DNA from: Paraburkholderia oxyphila NBRC 105797
GTDB taxonomy: Bacteria; Pseudomonadota; Gammaproteobacteria; Burkholderiales; Burkholderiaceae
Length of the DNA stretch: 64,000 bases
Direction of reading: 5' to 3'
Assembly (NCBI RefSeq): GCF_000685075.1
Contig: NZ_BAYD01000042.1
Location: 1 to 64,000 of the forward strand
Each line of letters opens with the position of its first letter. Position 1 is the stretch's first letter. The notes under the pieces are model-generated. The model was given only the letters and a program-made list of their open reading frames with translations, was not told the origin of the DNA and searched no databases. Position numbers and translations under genes: made by a program. Positions 1 through 8,980 of the stretch are shown in pieces.

Positions 1-234
1 GGGTGCTGCCCGATGCAAATTGCATATCGTGTAGTTCGTGCATGTACGGCGGTGGTCGGCAGCACGCGACCCACATGGGACGGCCGATTTGCTTGATACC
101 GGACATTCCGACGGATGAGGTGGACGGCCCGCATTTGCCCCATTTTTCGATGCCAACCGCATAATACGCCCCGTCGGCCTCCAACTTTTTTTGAAAATCA
201 GGCGTTCAGTGGGTGTGTACTAGCCGTCCCTTCT
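1..234. other. Left edge, no gene recognised
   Basis: I see no convincing reading frame here. An 11-bp palindrome TGCAAATTGCA lies at 14-24. The stretch is the region downstream of the lpxA-like gene, which runs leftwards and stops at 235. Confidence 0.5.
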
Positions 235-1023
235 TTACCGAATCAAACCGCGCGTCGAGCGATCAAGAAATTCGTAAAAAGGCTCGACCTCGGCGTGAGC
301 CGCTGCAATGTCAGCAATCCCCGGCTTCGCTTCGTCGAGCGTCTTCCCGCTCCGGTATAGCAGCTTGTATGCATTCCGAATGGCTTGTATCGCTTCCTTG
401 CTGAAGCCACGACGCTGTAACCCCGTGGTGTTCACTCCGACCGGTGAAGCGTGATTGCCCTGGGCAATAACAAACGGCGGCACATCCTGCGCGACGCCAG
501 AACAACCTCCCACCATAACGTGTGATCCGATGATGCAGAATTGATGGACTGCACACATTCCCCCGATGATCACGTGGTCATCCACGATAACGTGGCCACC
601 CAAGGTTGCATTGTTTGCGAGAATGCAATGGTTGCCAATGACGCAATCGTGGGCGACGTGGGCATTGACCATCAATAGGTTATCGTTTCCGATCCTGGTG
701 ATACCGCCGCCTTGGACTGTGCCACGATGGATCGTGACGCTTTCCCGGATTCTGTTGCGATCGCCTACCTCCACAACAGTCGGCTCCCCAGCGTACTTCA
801 GGTCCTGGTTGTCTTCTCCGATGGAGGCGAATGGGTAGATTATGTTGTCGCGACCAATGCGAGTGTGTCCGCTTATGACGACGTGCGACCTGAGCACGGT
901 GCCTTCGCCAATCTCGACGTTGCCGCCAATACAGCAGTAGGGACCAACGCGGACGCGAGCGCCGATGACGGCGCCTTCTTCAATAACTGCGGTCGGGTGG
1001 ATAACGGTCGTTTCGTCGATCAC
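235..1023 (-). CDS. LpxA-like UDP-N-acetylglucosamine O-acyltransferase paralogue
   Basis: The 262-residue protein is a left-handed beta-helix acyltransferase. Isoleucine-patch hexapeptides (IHPTAVIEEGAVIGARV, IGRDNIIYPFASIGE) run from residue 8 to about 190. They are followed by the helical tail with GLQRRGFSKEAI and a terminal RGLIR, both typical of LpxA. LpxA moves a 3-hydroxyacyl chain from acyl carrier protein to UDP-GlcNAc in the first step of lipid A synthesis, in the cytoplasm. The length matches the family. The usual lpxD-fabZ-lpxA-lpxB neighbours are absent, so this is probably a second, accessory copy. It could act on another sugar nucleotide. The start ATG at 1023 precedes the first hexapeptide by seven residues. 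Confidence 0.85.
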   Translation of the reverse strand: MIDETTVIHPTAVIEEGAVIGARVRVGPYCCIGGNVEIGEGTVLRSHVVISGHTRIGRDNIIYPFASIGEDNQDLKYAGEPTVVEVGDRNRIRESVTIHRGTVQGGGITRIGNDNLLMVNAHVAHDCVIGNHCILANNATLGGHVIVDDHVIIGGMCAVHQFCIIGSHVMVGGCSGVAQDVPPFVIAQGNHASPVGVNTTGLQRRGFSKEAIQAIRNAYKLLYRSGKTLDEAKPGIADIAAAHAEVEPFYEFLDRSTRGLIR

Positions 1024-1925
1024 AAATGTAGCCTATAAGGAATGCCAGCATTCGACTTTAGCTCAAATCGAATAGCCGGGCAGCAAGCTTCGAATCGCCT
1101 CTCGCGTCGATTATATGAGGCCTCGTTCGCGCTTGCCCCGAGCCTTGGACTTGCCATCGCCACCTGAAACCAACGGCGATTGTCGACGATCGCGGCGCAT
1201 GTCCCGACCGGCTGAAATTGGCCGTTCGGCGCCCGACGACTGAACGTGATGATCGTCTCGGGCGTGCGCGTGATGCAAGTGGCATAACCCGACCCACAAC
1301 TGCCCTTCGATCCCGCACGCCCTTAACGGCGGCTTCCAGGAGTCAAGCGGGCGTTCCTATGGCGATGCTTACGGGAGATGTATCGACCTAAACAGGCATT
1401 CCGGAATCGTAGTCGGAATTGCTGCTCAGGGCCAAACGGTCTGCCAGTCAACTTGCTATTGCCGCGGAGTGCAGAGACAGCAGATTGATATTCTTCGACT
1501 AATTCGTTGATACGGACAGTCGCTTCGGCGCGTAGCGAGGGCCCTCCCGAGGGTGTCCGAAATGCCGCTCCTCGCGTGTCGGTGCGTGGCATCTTGCCCG
1601 CAGGACCGCTCGGATACCTGAAATCCAACGGGAGGCGCAGACGCTACGCGGCGACGCGGACCAAACGCTCAGAACGTACGCCGCTCAAGTTGCTCAGATC
1701 ACTGCGCAGGGTCCGGTCGATGATTGCAGATTGCACCTGTCACGCTTGTCACGCATGGGAAAGCGGGCTGCCGTATCGAATGACCCTCGCTCCCGCGTTG
1801 ACGTCGAAGGTGGTCGCAATACGCTGGCGAAGTCGAGCGCTCAGGCGAGCGACTTGGTTGATCGAGTTCGCTGCCAGTCAAGTAATTGGTTCCCCCGTGT
1901 CCAAACGCACCTGATCCGGCTGGAT
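1024..1925. other. Gene-poor stretch between lpxA-like gene and oxygenase fragment
   Basis: About 0.9 kb holds only short overlapping frames on both strands with arginine- and serine-rich translations typical of shadow frames. No family is recognisable. The last 30 or so codons before 1926 are open in frame with the oxygenase fragment and may be its eroded upstream part. Confidence 0.4.
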
Positions 1926-2447
1926 ATGATTTCAACCGATGCACCGCTAACCCAGCCGTGCATTGAACCTGAGAGCGTATTCCCGTCGATCGCGCAGGTA
2001 CGGCAGATGGCATCTTCGCCAGTTTTCGATTCGGACACGCGTGACGTCTTGCGCCGCAACGAGTTCTACACGCCGTTCGACGATCTCACGATGTATAAGA
2101 GCGCCGTGCAGCTCGGGGAGGCCGACTTGCATCCGATCCTCGGCGGCGCGACACCAACCGACATCCGCTTCTTCGAAAATCGCACGGAGGGCCAAACGCC
2201 GGAAGCGCGACGCGCCGTCGAGTTATTGATCGATGTGCTTCACCGCCTCAAGAAGCGCGTTCTGATCCAGCCCGGCGATCTGCTCGGCTCGGCAAACAAC
2301 GATTGCCTGCACAACAAGGACGTGGGTACCATTCGCGATGAAAAGGCGCTGAAGGAACGGTGGCTGATGAAGACCGTCAATGTCCGTTCGCTTCGCGATC
2401 ATCACGCACACTTCGTCGAGGGGCGCCCGCGTATCGTGCAGGGCTAG
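1926..2447 (+). pseudogene. C-terminal fragment of a TauD/asparagine-oxygenase-like Fe(II)/2-oxoglutarate enzyme
   Basis: The frame, open from 1731, becomes protein-like from about MISTDAPL. It contains IAQVRQM, EFYTPFDDLTMY and RRAVELLIDVL, then VLIQPGDLLGSANNDCLH and ERWLMKTVNVRSL. This resembles the C-terminal half of clavaminate-synthase-like amino acid hydroxylases (asparagine or arginine beta-hydroxylases), where the distal iron-binding His follows the 'PGDL' strand, here in CLHNKD. The N-terminal half with the HxD/E iron motif and 2-oxoglutarate core is missing: about 173 residues remain of an expected 320-350. It is therefore most likely inactive. Its position beside two exporters and a diiron enzyme suggests the remains of a small-molecule biosynthesis locus. 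Confidence 0.6.
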
Positions 2448-2522
2448 ACGCGTAGCCAGCGCCAGGGCGACATTCAGACTGCCGCCATTCGCCCTGGTCC
2501 CAATAGGCAGCGCGCCTTGCAA

Positions 2523-3941
2523 ATGCCTTCACTCCCAATTTCCATGCTCGAATCTACACCCTCCACCCGTACAATCACAGACGCCAATTCATCGACGCAT
2601 GCCTGGAAAGTGGCGCTGCTCATGGCAGCTGCCTCGATCGGATACTTCGTCGTGCAGCTTGATGTGTCGATCGTGAACCTCAGTCTGCCCGCCATGCAGG
2701 CGTACTACCGCGCCGACGTTTCAATGCTTCAATGGATCGTCAATGCCTATACACTCGCATTTTCCGTATTCCTGCTTTCATCCGGCGTCCTCGGCGACCG
2801 TTACGGAAGCAAGCACTTCTTGATTGTAGGGTATGCGCTCTTCTTCGCGGGTTCGCTCGCTTGTGGCTGCGCGCCCACCATCACCTTCATGCTTGGTGCT
2901 CGCTTCGTTCAGGGCATCGGCGCCGCGATCATCGTTCCCAATTCGCTGGCCGTCATCAACTGGTCATTTGCCAGCCGCAACGCACTGCGCCTCACGCTGC
3001 TGTCGGTATGGATGGCATTCGGCGGTGCGGCGCTGACATGCGGTCCGATCATCGGCGGAATCATCACGTCGTTTGCGAGTTGGCGTTATATCTTTCTCAT
3101 CAATTTGCCAGTCTGTCTCGCAGGTATCGTACTCACTTCGCGATTCGTCGATGCGCCACCCAAATCCGCCGCGCGTGCGAACGACTGGGCTGGGCAAATT
3201 CTGCTTCTCATCGCGTCCACAGGCCTGCTCATACTGATCATCAACTACGCTGCCCTTTCCGCGTTTGCAGTTTGCTCGCTTGGCGTTACGACCGTTGCCG
3301 GCCTTGTGTGGTTTATGCGCACGGAGAAGCGCGTCCGCCATCCTGCCATCCCGCTTTCCTTGTTTGCCGATCGCGGGCTTCAGCGCGCGCTGGCGCTGGG
3401 CGTGGTCGTCAATTTTCTATATTTCGGCATCGTGTTCTTCACGAGCCTCTATTTTCGTGACGCCCTCAGGATGAGCGCGCTGCAGGCAGGACTTGCGTTC
3501 ATTCCGGTCACGCTACCGCTGATCGTCTCGAACATTGCGAGCGGGAAGTTGAGCCGGCGCGGCGGTCCCGAACGTTCGATTCTCACCGGCCTCGGGCTGC
3601 TGATTCCCGGGACGCTGCTGCTCGCGCTGCCGGCCATGCGTCATGCGTATTGGCCGATGCTGCCCGCCTTCACGCTCATTTCACTCGGTGTCGGGCTGAT
3701 CACGCCAATGATCACCGCAACCGCGTTGCAGACGATCGGGCCGGAGCGCGGAGGCATGATTTCCGCGGTCGTCAACTTCTCGCGCCAGATCGCGGGTGCT
3801 TTCGGCGTCGCCGTCTTCGGGCTTTTTATCGCGCACGGGAGCACGAGCGCGTCATGGTCGGATTTCGGTGTCGCACTGATCGCGAGCGCGGGCGCGCTCC
3901 TGCTCTGCGCGTGCGCATTCCTGCGCCGTACGCGCCCGTGA
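2523..3941 (+). CDS. MFS transporter, DHA2 (EmrB/QacA) type
   Basis: An inner-membrane drug:H+ antiporter-like protein of about 472 residues with some 14 hydrophobic segments. The N-terminal part has the DHA2 signature: D and N in helix 1 (QLDVSIVNLSLPAM), then LSSGVLGDRYGSKH as the MFS loop 2-3 motif, and GAALTCGPIIGG as the helix-5 antiporter motif. It would export small molecules using the proton gradient. The start is taken at ATG 2523; a second ATG at 2544 is possible, and neither has a strong Shine-Dalgarno sequence. The gene follows the oxygenase fragment on the same strand and converges with a second MFS gene. Confidence 0.85.
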   Translation: MPSLPISMLESTPSTRTITDANSSTHAWKVALLMAAASIGYFVVQLDVSIVNLSLPAMQAYYRADVSMLQWIVNAYTLAFSVFLLSSGVLGDRYGSKHFLIVGYALFFAGSLACGCAPTITFMLGARFVQGIGAAIIVPNSLAVINWSFASRNALRLTLLSVWMAFGGAALTCGPIIGGIITSFASWRYIFLINLPVCLAGIVLTSRFVDAPPKSAARANDWAGQILLLIASTGLLILIINYAALSAFAVCSLGVTTVAGLVWFMRTEKRVRHPAIPLSLFADRGLQRALALGVVVNFLYFGIVFFTSLYFRDALRMSALQAGLAFIPVTLPLIVSNIASGKLSRRGGPERSILTGLGLLIPGTLLLALPAMRHAYWPMLPAFTLISLGVGLITPMITATALQTIGPERGGMISAVVNFSRQIAGAFGVAVFGLFIAHGSTSASWSDFGVALIASAGALLLCACAFLRRTRP

Positions 3942-4034
3942 AGGACGAGCGTCGCAAGGCAGGCGGCACACACCGTCCGTCGTTGACCGGGCGTCGCGAT
4001 CGTTCGCCGCGCGCGATGCCCGCCCGTCAGTCGA

Positions 4035-5219
4035 TCACGCCATGCGCGATGTGCTTGTGCGCAAGCGCGCCGCGCACAGGCACAAGGCGTTCACAACAAA
4101 CGCCACCAGCGTCAGGCAACCGAACAGCGTCATTGACGCCGCGATGCCGATTATCGCGCTCACGAGCGGTCCCGCGAAGCTCGCCAGCGCGAACGCGCCG
4201 AAGTACGCGCTGAAAACGGCTGCCGGGCGCGCCGGCGCAGTGTGTGCGGCCAGTGCGGGTAATTTGCCGGCAGCAGCACCGAACGCTAACCCCGTGAGCG
4301 TAGCAAACAGCAGGAACAGCGCCGGCAACTTCAGGACCACGTCCGCGATGGCGGCCAGATAGCCGCCCACGGCAATTCCGAGCACGATGCACCATGTCGC
4401 GCGAGGTGAGCGAAAATCGGATAGCGCGCCGCCCATGAATCGGCCGATGCCGTTTGCGAGCGAGATCGCCGCCGTTCCAGCGACGCCGATCCATGCGCCG
4501 TGCCCATAGAGGCCGGCGAGGCGGCCGATGGCGGCGAACGACGCTGAACCGAATGGCACGGACGCAAACAGCAGGCAGATATTCCAGACCACGGCCCGCA
4601 ACATCGACGGGTCCGCCCGCAAGGATACGTTGCCATTCACTGCAGCCGGCTTCTGCGGATCGGAGCGCAGCGCGAACAATGCGATGACACCCAGCGCACA
4701 CCAAACCGCCGTCGTGGTGCCGAGCGCGACACGCCAGGACTGCGCTCGCGCGAGCCACAGAAAGAGCGGGACGCTGAGCGTCGCGGAAAAGCAATAGACA
4801 GCAAGGAGCGCACCGGAAAAGCGGCCCCGCGCGCGCGGGGCGGCACGGCGGATGATTTCCACGCTCGCCGGCGTGGACAGGCCGCCTCCTACGCCGAGCG
4901 CCACGCAGGCATAGCAGAGCGCGAACAGCCAGGGCGAACCGCTGCTCAATCCCGCGAGCGAGCCGCACGCGAAGCAGATGCCGGCCCACCGCAGCACACG
5001 CTCCGGCGGGTATCGCGCAACGAGACGGCCACCCGCAAGAACGGCCGGAAACAAGGTCAGTGGTGTCAGCGAAAACATCAGGTCGAGCGACGCGATCGAC
5101 CAGCCGGTTTCGCGTTGAATAACGGGCGCCATACCGCCCCATGCATACACCATTCCGAACATCAGCTGAAACGGAATGAGACATGCGAACGTCGTCCAAC
5201 CCGACAATTGTCCCTTCAA
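4035..5219 (-). CDS. MFS transporter, 12 TM, OFA-like
   Basis: A 394-residue integral membrane protein with about 12 hydrophobic helices. Helix 1 reads FGMVYAWGGMAP, and loop 2-3 has GGRLVARYPPERVLR. The overall pattern is that of the oxalate/formate antiporter-like branch of MFS. The start codon overlaps the stop of the upstream diiron-oxidase gene (ATGA at 5216-5219), so the two are very likely translated together and the transporter probably moves that enzyme's substrate or product. The substrate cannot be read from sequence. Confidence 0.8.
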   Translation of the reverse strand: MKGQLSGWTTFACLIPFQLMFGMVYAWGGMAPVIQRETGWSIASLDLMFSLTPLTLFPAVLAGGRLVARYPPERVLRWAGICFACGSLAGLSSGSPWLFALCYACVALGVGGGLSTPASVEIIRRAAPRARGRFSGALLAVYCFSATLSVPLFLWLARAQSWRVALGTTTAVWCALGVIALFALRSDPQKPAAVNGNVSLRADPSMLRAVVWNICLLFASVPFGSASFAAIGRLAGLYGHGAWIGVAGTAAISLANGIGRFMGGALSDFRSPRATWCIVLGIAVGGYLAAIADVVLKLPALFLLFATLTGLAFGAAAGKLPALAAHTAPARPAAVFSAYFGAFALASFAGPLVSAIIGIAASMTLFGCLTLVAFVVNALCLCAARLRTSTSRMA

Positions 5220-5998
5220 CTCGCTCTCTCCGTAGGACGCAGTGCAGGTCCAATGTCATCGAACAGCCCGATTGACAGCTGCACGCCGCGCAGAAGGCCC
5301 GCGTTGACGGCGTGTATCGAAGCGTTCGTGTCGCCTGATGCGACGAACCGCGCGAGAATCTCATCGAGCACGCGGCAGTGTTCGATATCGCATTCGCAAT
5401 GCAGGTCGATCGTGCGCATATCGAGGAACCGCATTTCCTCGCCAGCGTGAGCAAGCAGTTCGCGCCAGAGGGCATACTCGCGGCTGACCCAGCCTTCGAT
5501 CGAGGAGAACGCTGCCAACGTCACGGCATCGTTGCCGGCGCGCAGAATATGCTGATGCCCTTCGTAGAAGCGCCGCGAGATGTCGCGCGATTGCGCATCG
5601 AGTTCATGCGCGCGGCATGCATCGATCGCGTTGCGATAAGCCTGCGTGCGTCGCAGAGATTCAAGAAAGCGCCGATAAAGCTCGCCGTGGTGCAGCTCCC
5701 ATCGCACCTCCTGGCTGGAAATAAAGCCCATCTCTTCGAGCAGATTATCGTAAATACGCTTTTTGGCTTCGAGGTCTGAAAGACTCGCAAAGAGCGCGCC
5801 CACGTAGCCGCCAAAGTCATAAACGAAATGCGCGTAGAGTTCGAAGAATTCAAATAGCGCAACAGAGTCAGATCGAATACACGAATTGACGGGACGGTCG
5901 ATAATGAGTTGCTCGCGCAACGTCATCAAGGAGCGCGTAGTGGCGGAGAATTCCGCTTCCGAATCGGAGCGATCGATTGAAATCGGTAACGTGCTCAA
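5216..5998 (-). CDS. Haem-oxygenase-like diiron oxidase (HDO) family protein
   Basis: A 260-residue all-alpha protein of the 'iron-containing redox enzyme' type (Haem_oxygenas_2). Likely metal ligands are E88 or E89 (NLLEEMGF), H103 or H104 (ELHHGELY), E168 (SSIEGW), and the HxxxDxxH pattern H200/D204/H207, which is the hallmark of HDO enzymes. Members of this superfamily N-oxygenate amino compounds (RohS in azomycin, the SznF central domain) or fragment fatty acids (UndA). The product here is unknown. It is translationally coupled to the MFS gene downstream and divergent from the AraC regulator at 6115, which probably controls it. The start ATG at 5998 gives about 35 residues before the first helix. 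Confidence 0.75.
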   Translation of the reverse strand: MSTLPISIDRSDSEAEFSATTRSLMTLREQLIIDRPVNSCIRSDSVALFEFFELYAHFVYDFGGYVGALFASLSDLEAKKRIYDNLLEEMGFISSQEVRWELHHGELYRRFLESLRRTQAYRNAIDACRAHELDAQSRDISRRFYEGHQHILRAGNDAVTLAAFSSIEGWVSREYALWRELLAHAGEEMRFLDMRTIDLHCECDIEHCRVLDEILARFVASGDTNASIHAVNAGLLRGVQLSIGLFDDIGPALRPTERAS

Positions 5999-6114
5999 GG
6001 AAGACTCCAGGGTGAATTTTATTTCAGATGGTGTAGCGCTGCGGTGCCCGGAGCATCATAGAAGCCTCCGGTAACCTTGACTTGTTTGCTACTGAACCAA
6101 ATTTTTGACTGTCA

Positions 6115-7110
6115 ATGAACCTTGGCATGGCATACAGCGAATCGAGCGTCGTTTCCTCATGGCCGCAAAAGGTCTTTTGCGCGCCCGCCGCGAACGGCGA
6201 ATGGAATTCGCTATTGAGCAATATCATGCAGCCCGGCGACCTCACGATTGCCACACCATCGCACGGGCCAGGCACCGCGAGCACGGCGCGATTGCTGGGC
6301 GGCGGTATGATCGCCGATCTGCGCATGCCGGCGCTCAAAGTCGTGCATCGGGCCGAGCATGTGGCGCGCAGCCAGGAGCAGGAGGTGCTCGTCAATATCG
6401 TCAAAGACGGTGCGGGTGAACTGTCGCAGGCGAACACCCGGTTAAAGTTTCAGATTGGCGACATAACCTTTCGAAATGCTCACGAGCCCTCTAGCGTGGC
6501 GTTTTCCGGGGCGAGCGTCCACCTGATTGCGATTCGCGTGCCGCTTGCGCGCTGGCAGGGCTACTTTCCTTCGACGCTACGCGGCCCGGTTCTCGCACCG
6601 GCCTCGCACTCGCTCACGCGCGCCCTTAACGAGCTCGTGAGGCAAATGGAAAGCGGGCTTGCCGACTGCCATGTCTCGGCAGTCGCTGCGCTCGAACAAT
6701 CTTTCGTGCTGATGCTGGGTGCCGCCTGCATGCAGTTTTACGTAGAAGCGGCCGGATTCGTAGCGCGTCCCGAAAGTGTCCGCTGGTGCCAGATCCACGA
6801 CTATATCGACGCGCATTTGTCCGAGGCCACGTTGACGCCCGCAGATTGCGCGCTGGCGCTGCAGATTTCCGAACGCTATCTCTATCGCGTGCTCGCCCAG
6901 CACGGCGACCGCTTCTCGCGGATTCTCCAACGCAAGCGACTCGATGCCTGCGCAGAGCGGCTGCGCGATCCGAAATACGATCGCTACCAGATCGCCAGCA
7001 TTGCCTACCAATGCGGATTCAAGGACCCTGCTCACTTCAGTCGGGTCTTTTCGAAACGTTTCGGCGTTAGCCCTCGCGCGTGGCGCGCTTACGAGGACCA
7101 CACAATCTGA
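6115..7110 (+). CDS. AraC-family transcriptional regulator
   Basis: A 331-residue cytoplasmic regulator. The N-terminal part resembles the AraC-binding-like domain (about residues 30-200). The C-terminal two-HTH DNA-binding domain runs from about 225 to 325 and includes LALQISERYLYRVLAQHG and the conserved IASIAYQCGFKDPAHFSRVF followed by FGVSPRAWR. It is transcribed away from the diiron-oxidase/MFS pair across a 116-bp intergenic region, so it is the natural candidate regulator of that pair. ATG 6115 is used; ATG 6127 is possible. Confidence 0.85.
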   Translation: MNLGMAYSESSVVSSWPQKVFCAPAANGEWNSLLSNIMQPGDLTIATPSHGPGTASTARLLGGGMIADLRMPALKVVHRAEHVARSQEQEVLVNIVKDGAGELSQANTRLKFQIGDITFRNAHEPSSVAFSGASVHLIAIRVPLARWQGYFPSTLRGPVLAPASHSLTRALNELVRQMESGLADCHVSAVAALEQSFVLMLGAACMQFYVEAAGFVARPESVRWCQIHDYIDAHLSEATLTPADCALALQISERYLYRVLAQHGDRFSRILQRKRLDACAERLRDPKYDRYQIASIAYQCGFKDPAHFSRVFSKRFGVSPRAWRAYEDHTI

Positions 7111-7325
7111 GCCCCATCTAAAGGCGGGCCTCGGAAATTTGACCTCACGCCCAGGTGAGCAAAGATGCGGCCCCAAAAGGCACCGTATAAGCCACATCTA
7201 AACGTCTGCGATCGGGTGGAAAGCGGCCCTTTTAGTATCTAACTGAGCGCCGACTCGAGCGGCAGTAACGGGTTCCGGTCCCACGGGTCATCAACGCGGC
7301 GTCAAATCGGTTGGCGACTTCTATC

Positions 7326-7408
7326 GTGCGACAAAGAGGCTAAACCGGGCTGTCAGGCCAGTCGCAACAGCTTTGTCGCACAGTCGCACAACTGTAGCGC
7401 CAGTCGCA
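7326..7408. repeat. Inverted and direct short repeats (TGCGACA / CAGTCGCA)
   Basis: An 11-bp perfect inverted repeat has arms GTGCGACAAAG (7326-7336) and CTTTGTCGCAC (7371-7381). Interleaved with it are three direct copies of CAGTCGCA at 7359-7366, 7381-7388 and 7401-7408, spaced 22 and 20 bp. It could be a regulator-binding array, a structured transcript end or a repeat-element end; I cannot tell which. It lies between the AraC gene and a gene fragment, at the edge of a possible rearrangement. Confidence 0.55.
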
Positions 7409-7422
7409 ATGACTCTGACGCC

Positions 7423-7680
7423 CTACGGCACGTCGATGGTGACCAGCAGATAGTCCTTGTGATCGAAAGGATCGGTATAGATCAGCATGTCCAGCGGATT
7501 GGCCCCATAGCCCAACTCGGCGATCGTATCCCCACGCACGTGCGCGCCGTCCTTCAACTCGGCGACGGCGATCTTTCGCGCCGATCCCCCAGGCTTGATG
7601 CTGAGCGCCGTCGCCGCGAGCCGGACAACGACGCCTTTGACCCGCGAATCGCCCGTACCGCCCCACGTTTCAATACCTCG
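7423..7680 (-). pseudogene. Fragment of an unrecognised protein with coherent codons
   Basis: On the minus strand the frame ending at 7423 reads like real protein: WGGTGDSRVKGVVVRLA, IAVAELKDGAHVRGDTI, ELGYGANPLDMLIY, then FDHKDYLLVT and a stop. The stretch just upstream seems to continue in another frame (TTCSPSGLLVEV), which suggests a frameshift. No full-length gene, start or ribosome site is present. I do not recognise the family. It is probably the middle of a longer secreted or beta-propeller-like protein. Confidence 0.35.
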
Positions 7681-7841
7681 ACGAGCAATCCGGACGGCGA
7701 GCAGGTGGTGATCTGACTGAGGGGGCCGCGAACGAAGCGCCCCGAGGTTCACCGCCTTGCTGCGGGTTCATTGAGGCGGTACCCTGTATGCCGTCGTGCG
7801 GTGAGGACCGCGCCGTGAGGACCCGATAGAGCGAAGCGGTG

Positions 7842-8753
7842 ATGAAGGATCTGAATTCCCTGCTGATTTTCTCGAAGGTCGTCGAGGCAAGCAGCTTTTC
7901 GGAAGCGGCCAAGCGTCTCAAGATGCCGGTTTCCTCCGTGAGCCGCCGTATCGCCGAACTCGAGAATCAGCTAGGCGTGCGCCTGCTCGAGCGTTCGACC
8001 CACCATCTGAGGCTCACCGACTTTGGCGCCGAGGTCTTCGAACTGGCGAGGCATGCCAGCGAGGTCAGCGAAGCGGTTGACAATGTCATTTCGAACCGGC
8101 TCCCTGAGGTGTCCGGCACCTTGCGGCTCTGTGCGCCGCCGAGCATCTCCGACTCTCTGATCGTTCCCGTCGTCGGCGCCTTTCAGCAGGCTTACCCCAA
8201 CGTACGGGTCAAGGCCTTCATTACCGAACGCATCGTCGACCAGATCGCCGAGGACGTCGACATCGCCTTCAAGGTCGGCACCTACACCGACGCAACGCTC
8301 GCCGCGCGCACGCTGCTGACCTACCGCCATCAGGTGGTCGCGAGTCCGAAATATCTTGCGAAGTGCCGCCCTCCCCAAACGCCGGGAGATCTTCTCGAGC
8401 ACCGGCTCTTCGCGTTCTCCTTCTGGAAACCGGACTATAGCTGGAGCTTCGTTCACGTCAACGGCCGGGAAACCGAAACGGTCTCCTTCCAGCCCGTGAT
8501 CGCGATGAACGATTACACCGGCCTGATCGTGGCGCTGCTCGAAGGTTGCGGCATCGGCGAGTTGCCGCCCATCGTTCAGCCCGAACTCGTGCGCGAGAGG
8601 CGGCTTGTCGAAGTCATGCCGGACTGGCATCTACCGGTGTTCGACCTCACGATCGCCAACCTGCGCGACCGGTATCTGCCGCGGCAGGTCCGCATCTTCA
8701 GGGACTTCGCCTCGCAGATGGTGCCTGGCCTCTTCGCGTCGCTGCCGGTCTGA
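7842..8753 (+). CDS. LysR-family transcriptional regulator (paralogue of the gene at 8981-9892)
   Basis: A 303-residue LysR protein. The winged HTH spans residues 1-60 (FSEAAKRLKMPVSSVSRRIA, then LGVRLLERSTHHLRLT), followed by a periplasmic-binding-like effector domain from about 90 to 295. ATG 7842 is preferred over the GTG three bases upstream. The protein is strongly similar along its whole length to the convergent LysR gene that starts at 9892, sharing for example LRL-APPSISD, YPNVR, SFVH and GELPP, so the pair arose by duplication. No effector can be inferred. Confidence 0.9.
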   Translation: MKDLNSLLIFSKVVEASSFSEAAKRLKMPVSSVSRRIAELENQLGVRLLERSTHHLRLTDFGAEVFELARHASEVSEAVDNVISNRLPEVSGTLRLCAPPSISDSLIVPVVGAFQQAYPNVRVKAFITERIVDQIAEDVDIAFKVGTYTDATLAARTLLTYRHQVVASPKYLAKCRPPQTPGDLLEHRLFAFSFWKPDYSWSFVHVNGRETETVSFQPVIAMNDYTGLIVALLEGCGIGELPPIVQPELVRERRLVEVMPDWHLPVFDLTIANLRDRYLPRQVRIFRDFASQMVPGLFASLPV

Positions 8754-8819
8754 ACGGCGAAAGCGAGGCCCTCCAGACGGAATCGGCACGTTGTCTAACG
8801 AATCGAATGAGGTGTCCCG

Positions 8820-8966
8820 ATGCGACATGCCGATGCAGCGCCTCGATACCTGGGTGTGCTCCTGGCGCTCAACGTGACCTATCGGGTGGTCCGTTTGCTG
8901 AAGCAGGCGAAAAACCTCGATCACTACGACTACGGCACCCATTTCAATCCATTCATCATACGTTAG
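8820..8966 (+). CDS. Small ORF, 48 residues
   Basis: ATG 8820 is preceded by a GAGGTG element eight bases upstream. The peptide starts MRHADAAPRYLGVLLALNV, continues VVRLLKQAKNL, and ends HFNPFIIR before TAG. It has a short hydrophobic stretch near the N-terminus followed by a basic helix-like segment. It sits between the two convergent LysR genes. It may be a genuine small protein or the chance remnant of a larger gene; I do not recognise it. Confidence 0.3.
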   Translation: MRHADAAPRYLGVLLALNVTYRVVRLLKQAKNLDHYDYGTHFNPFIIR

Positions 8967-8980
8967 CTTACCGGAGCGTT

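Noticed and set aside
14..24. TGCAAATTGCA palindrome resembling the LacI-type operator
   Set aside because: The half-sites are separated by one base rather than by the four central bases YCGR of the other five sites, and no gene start is near.
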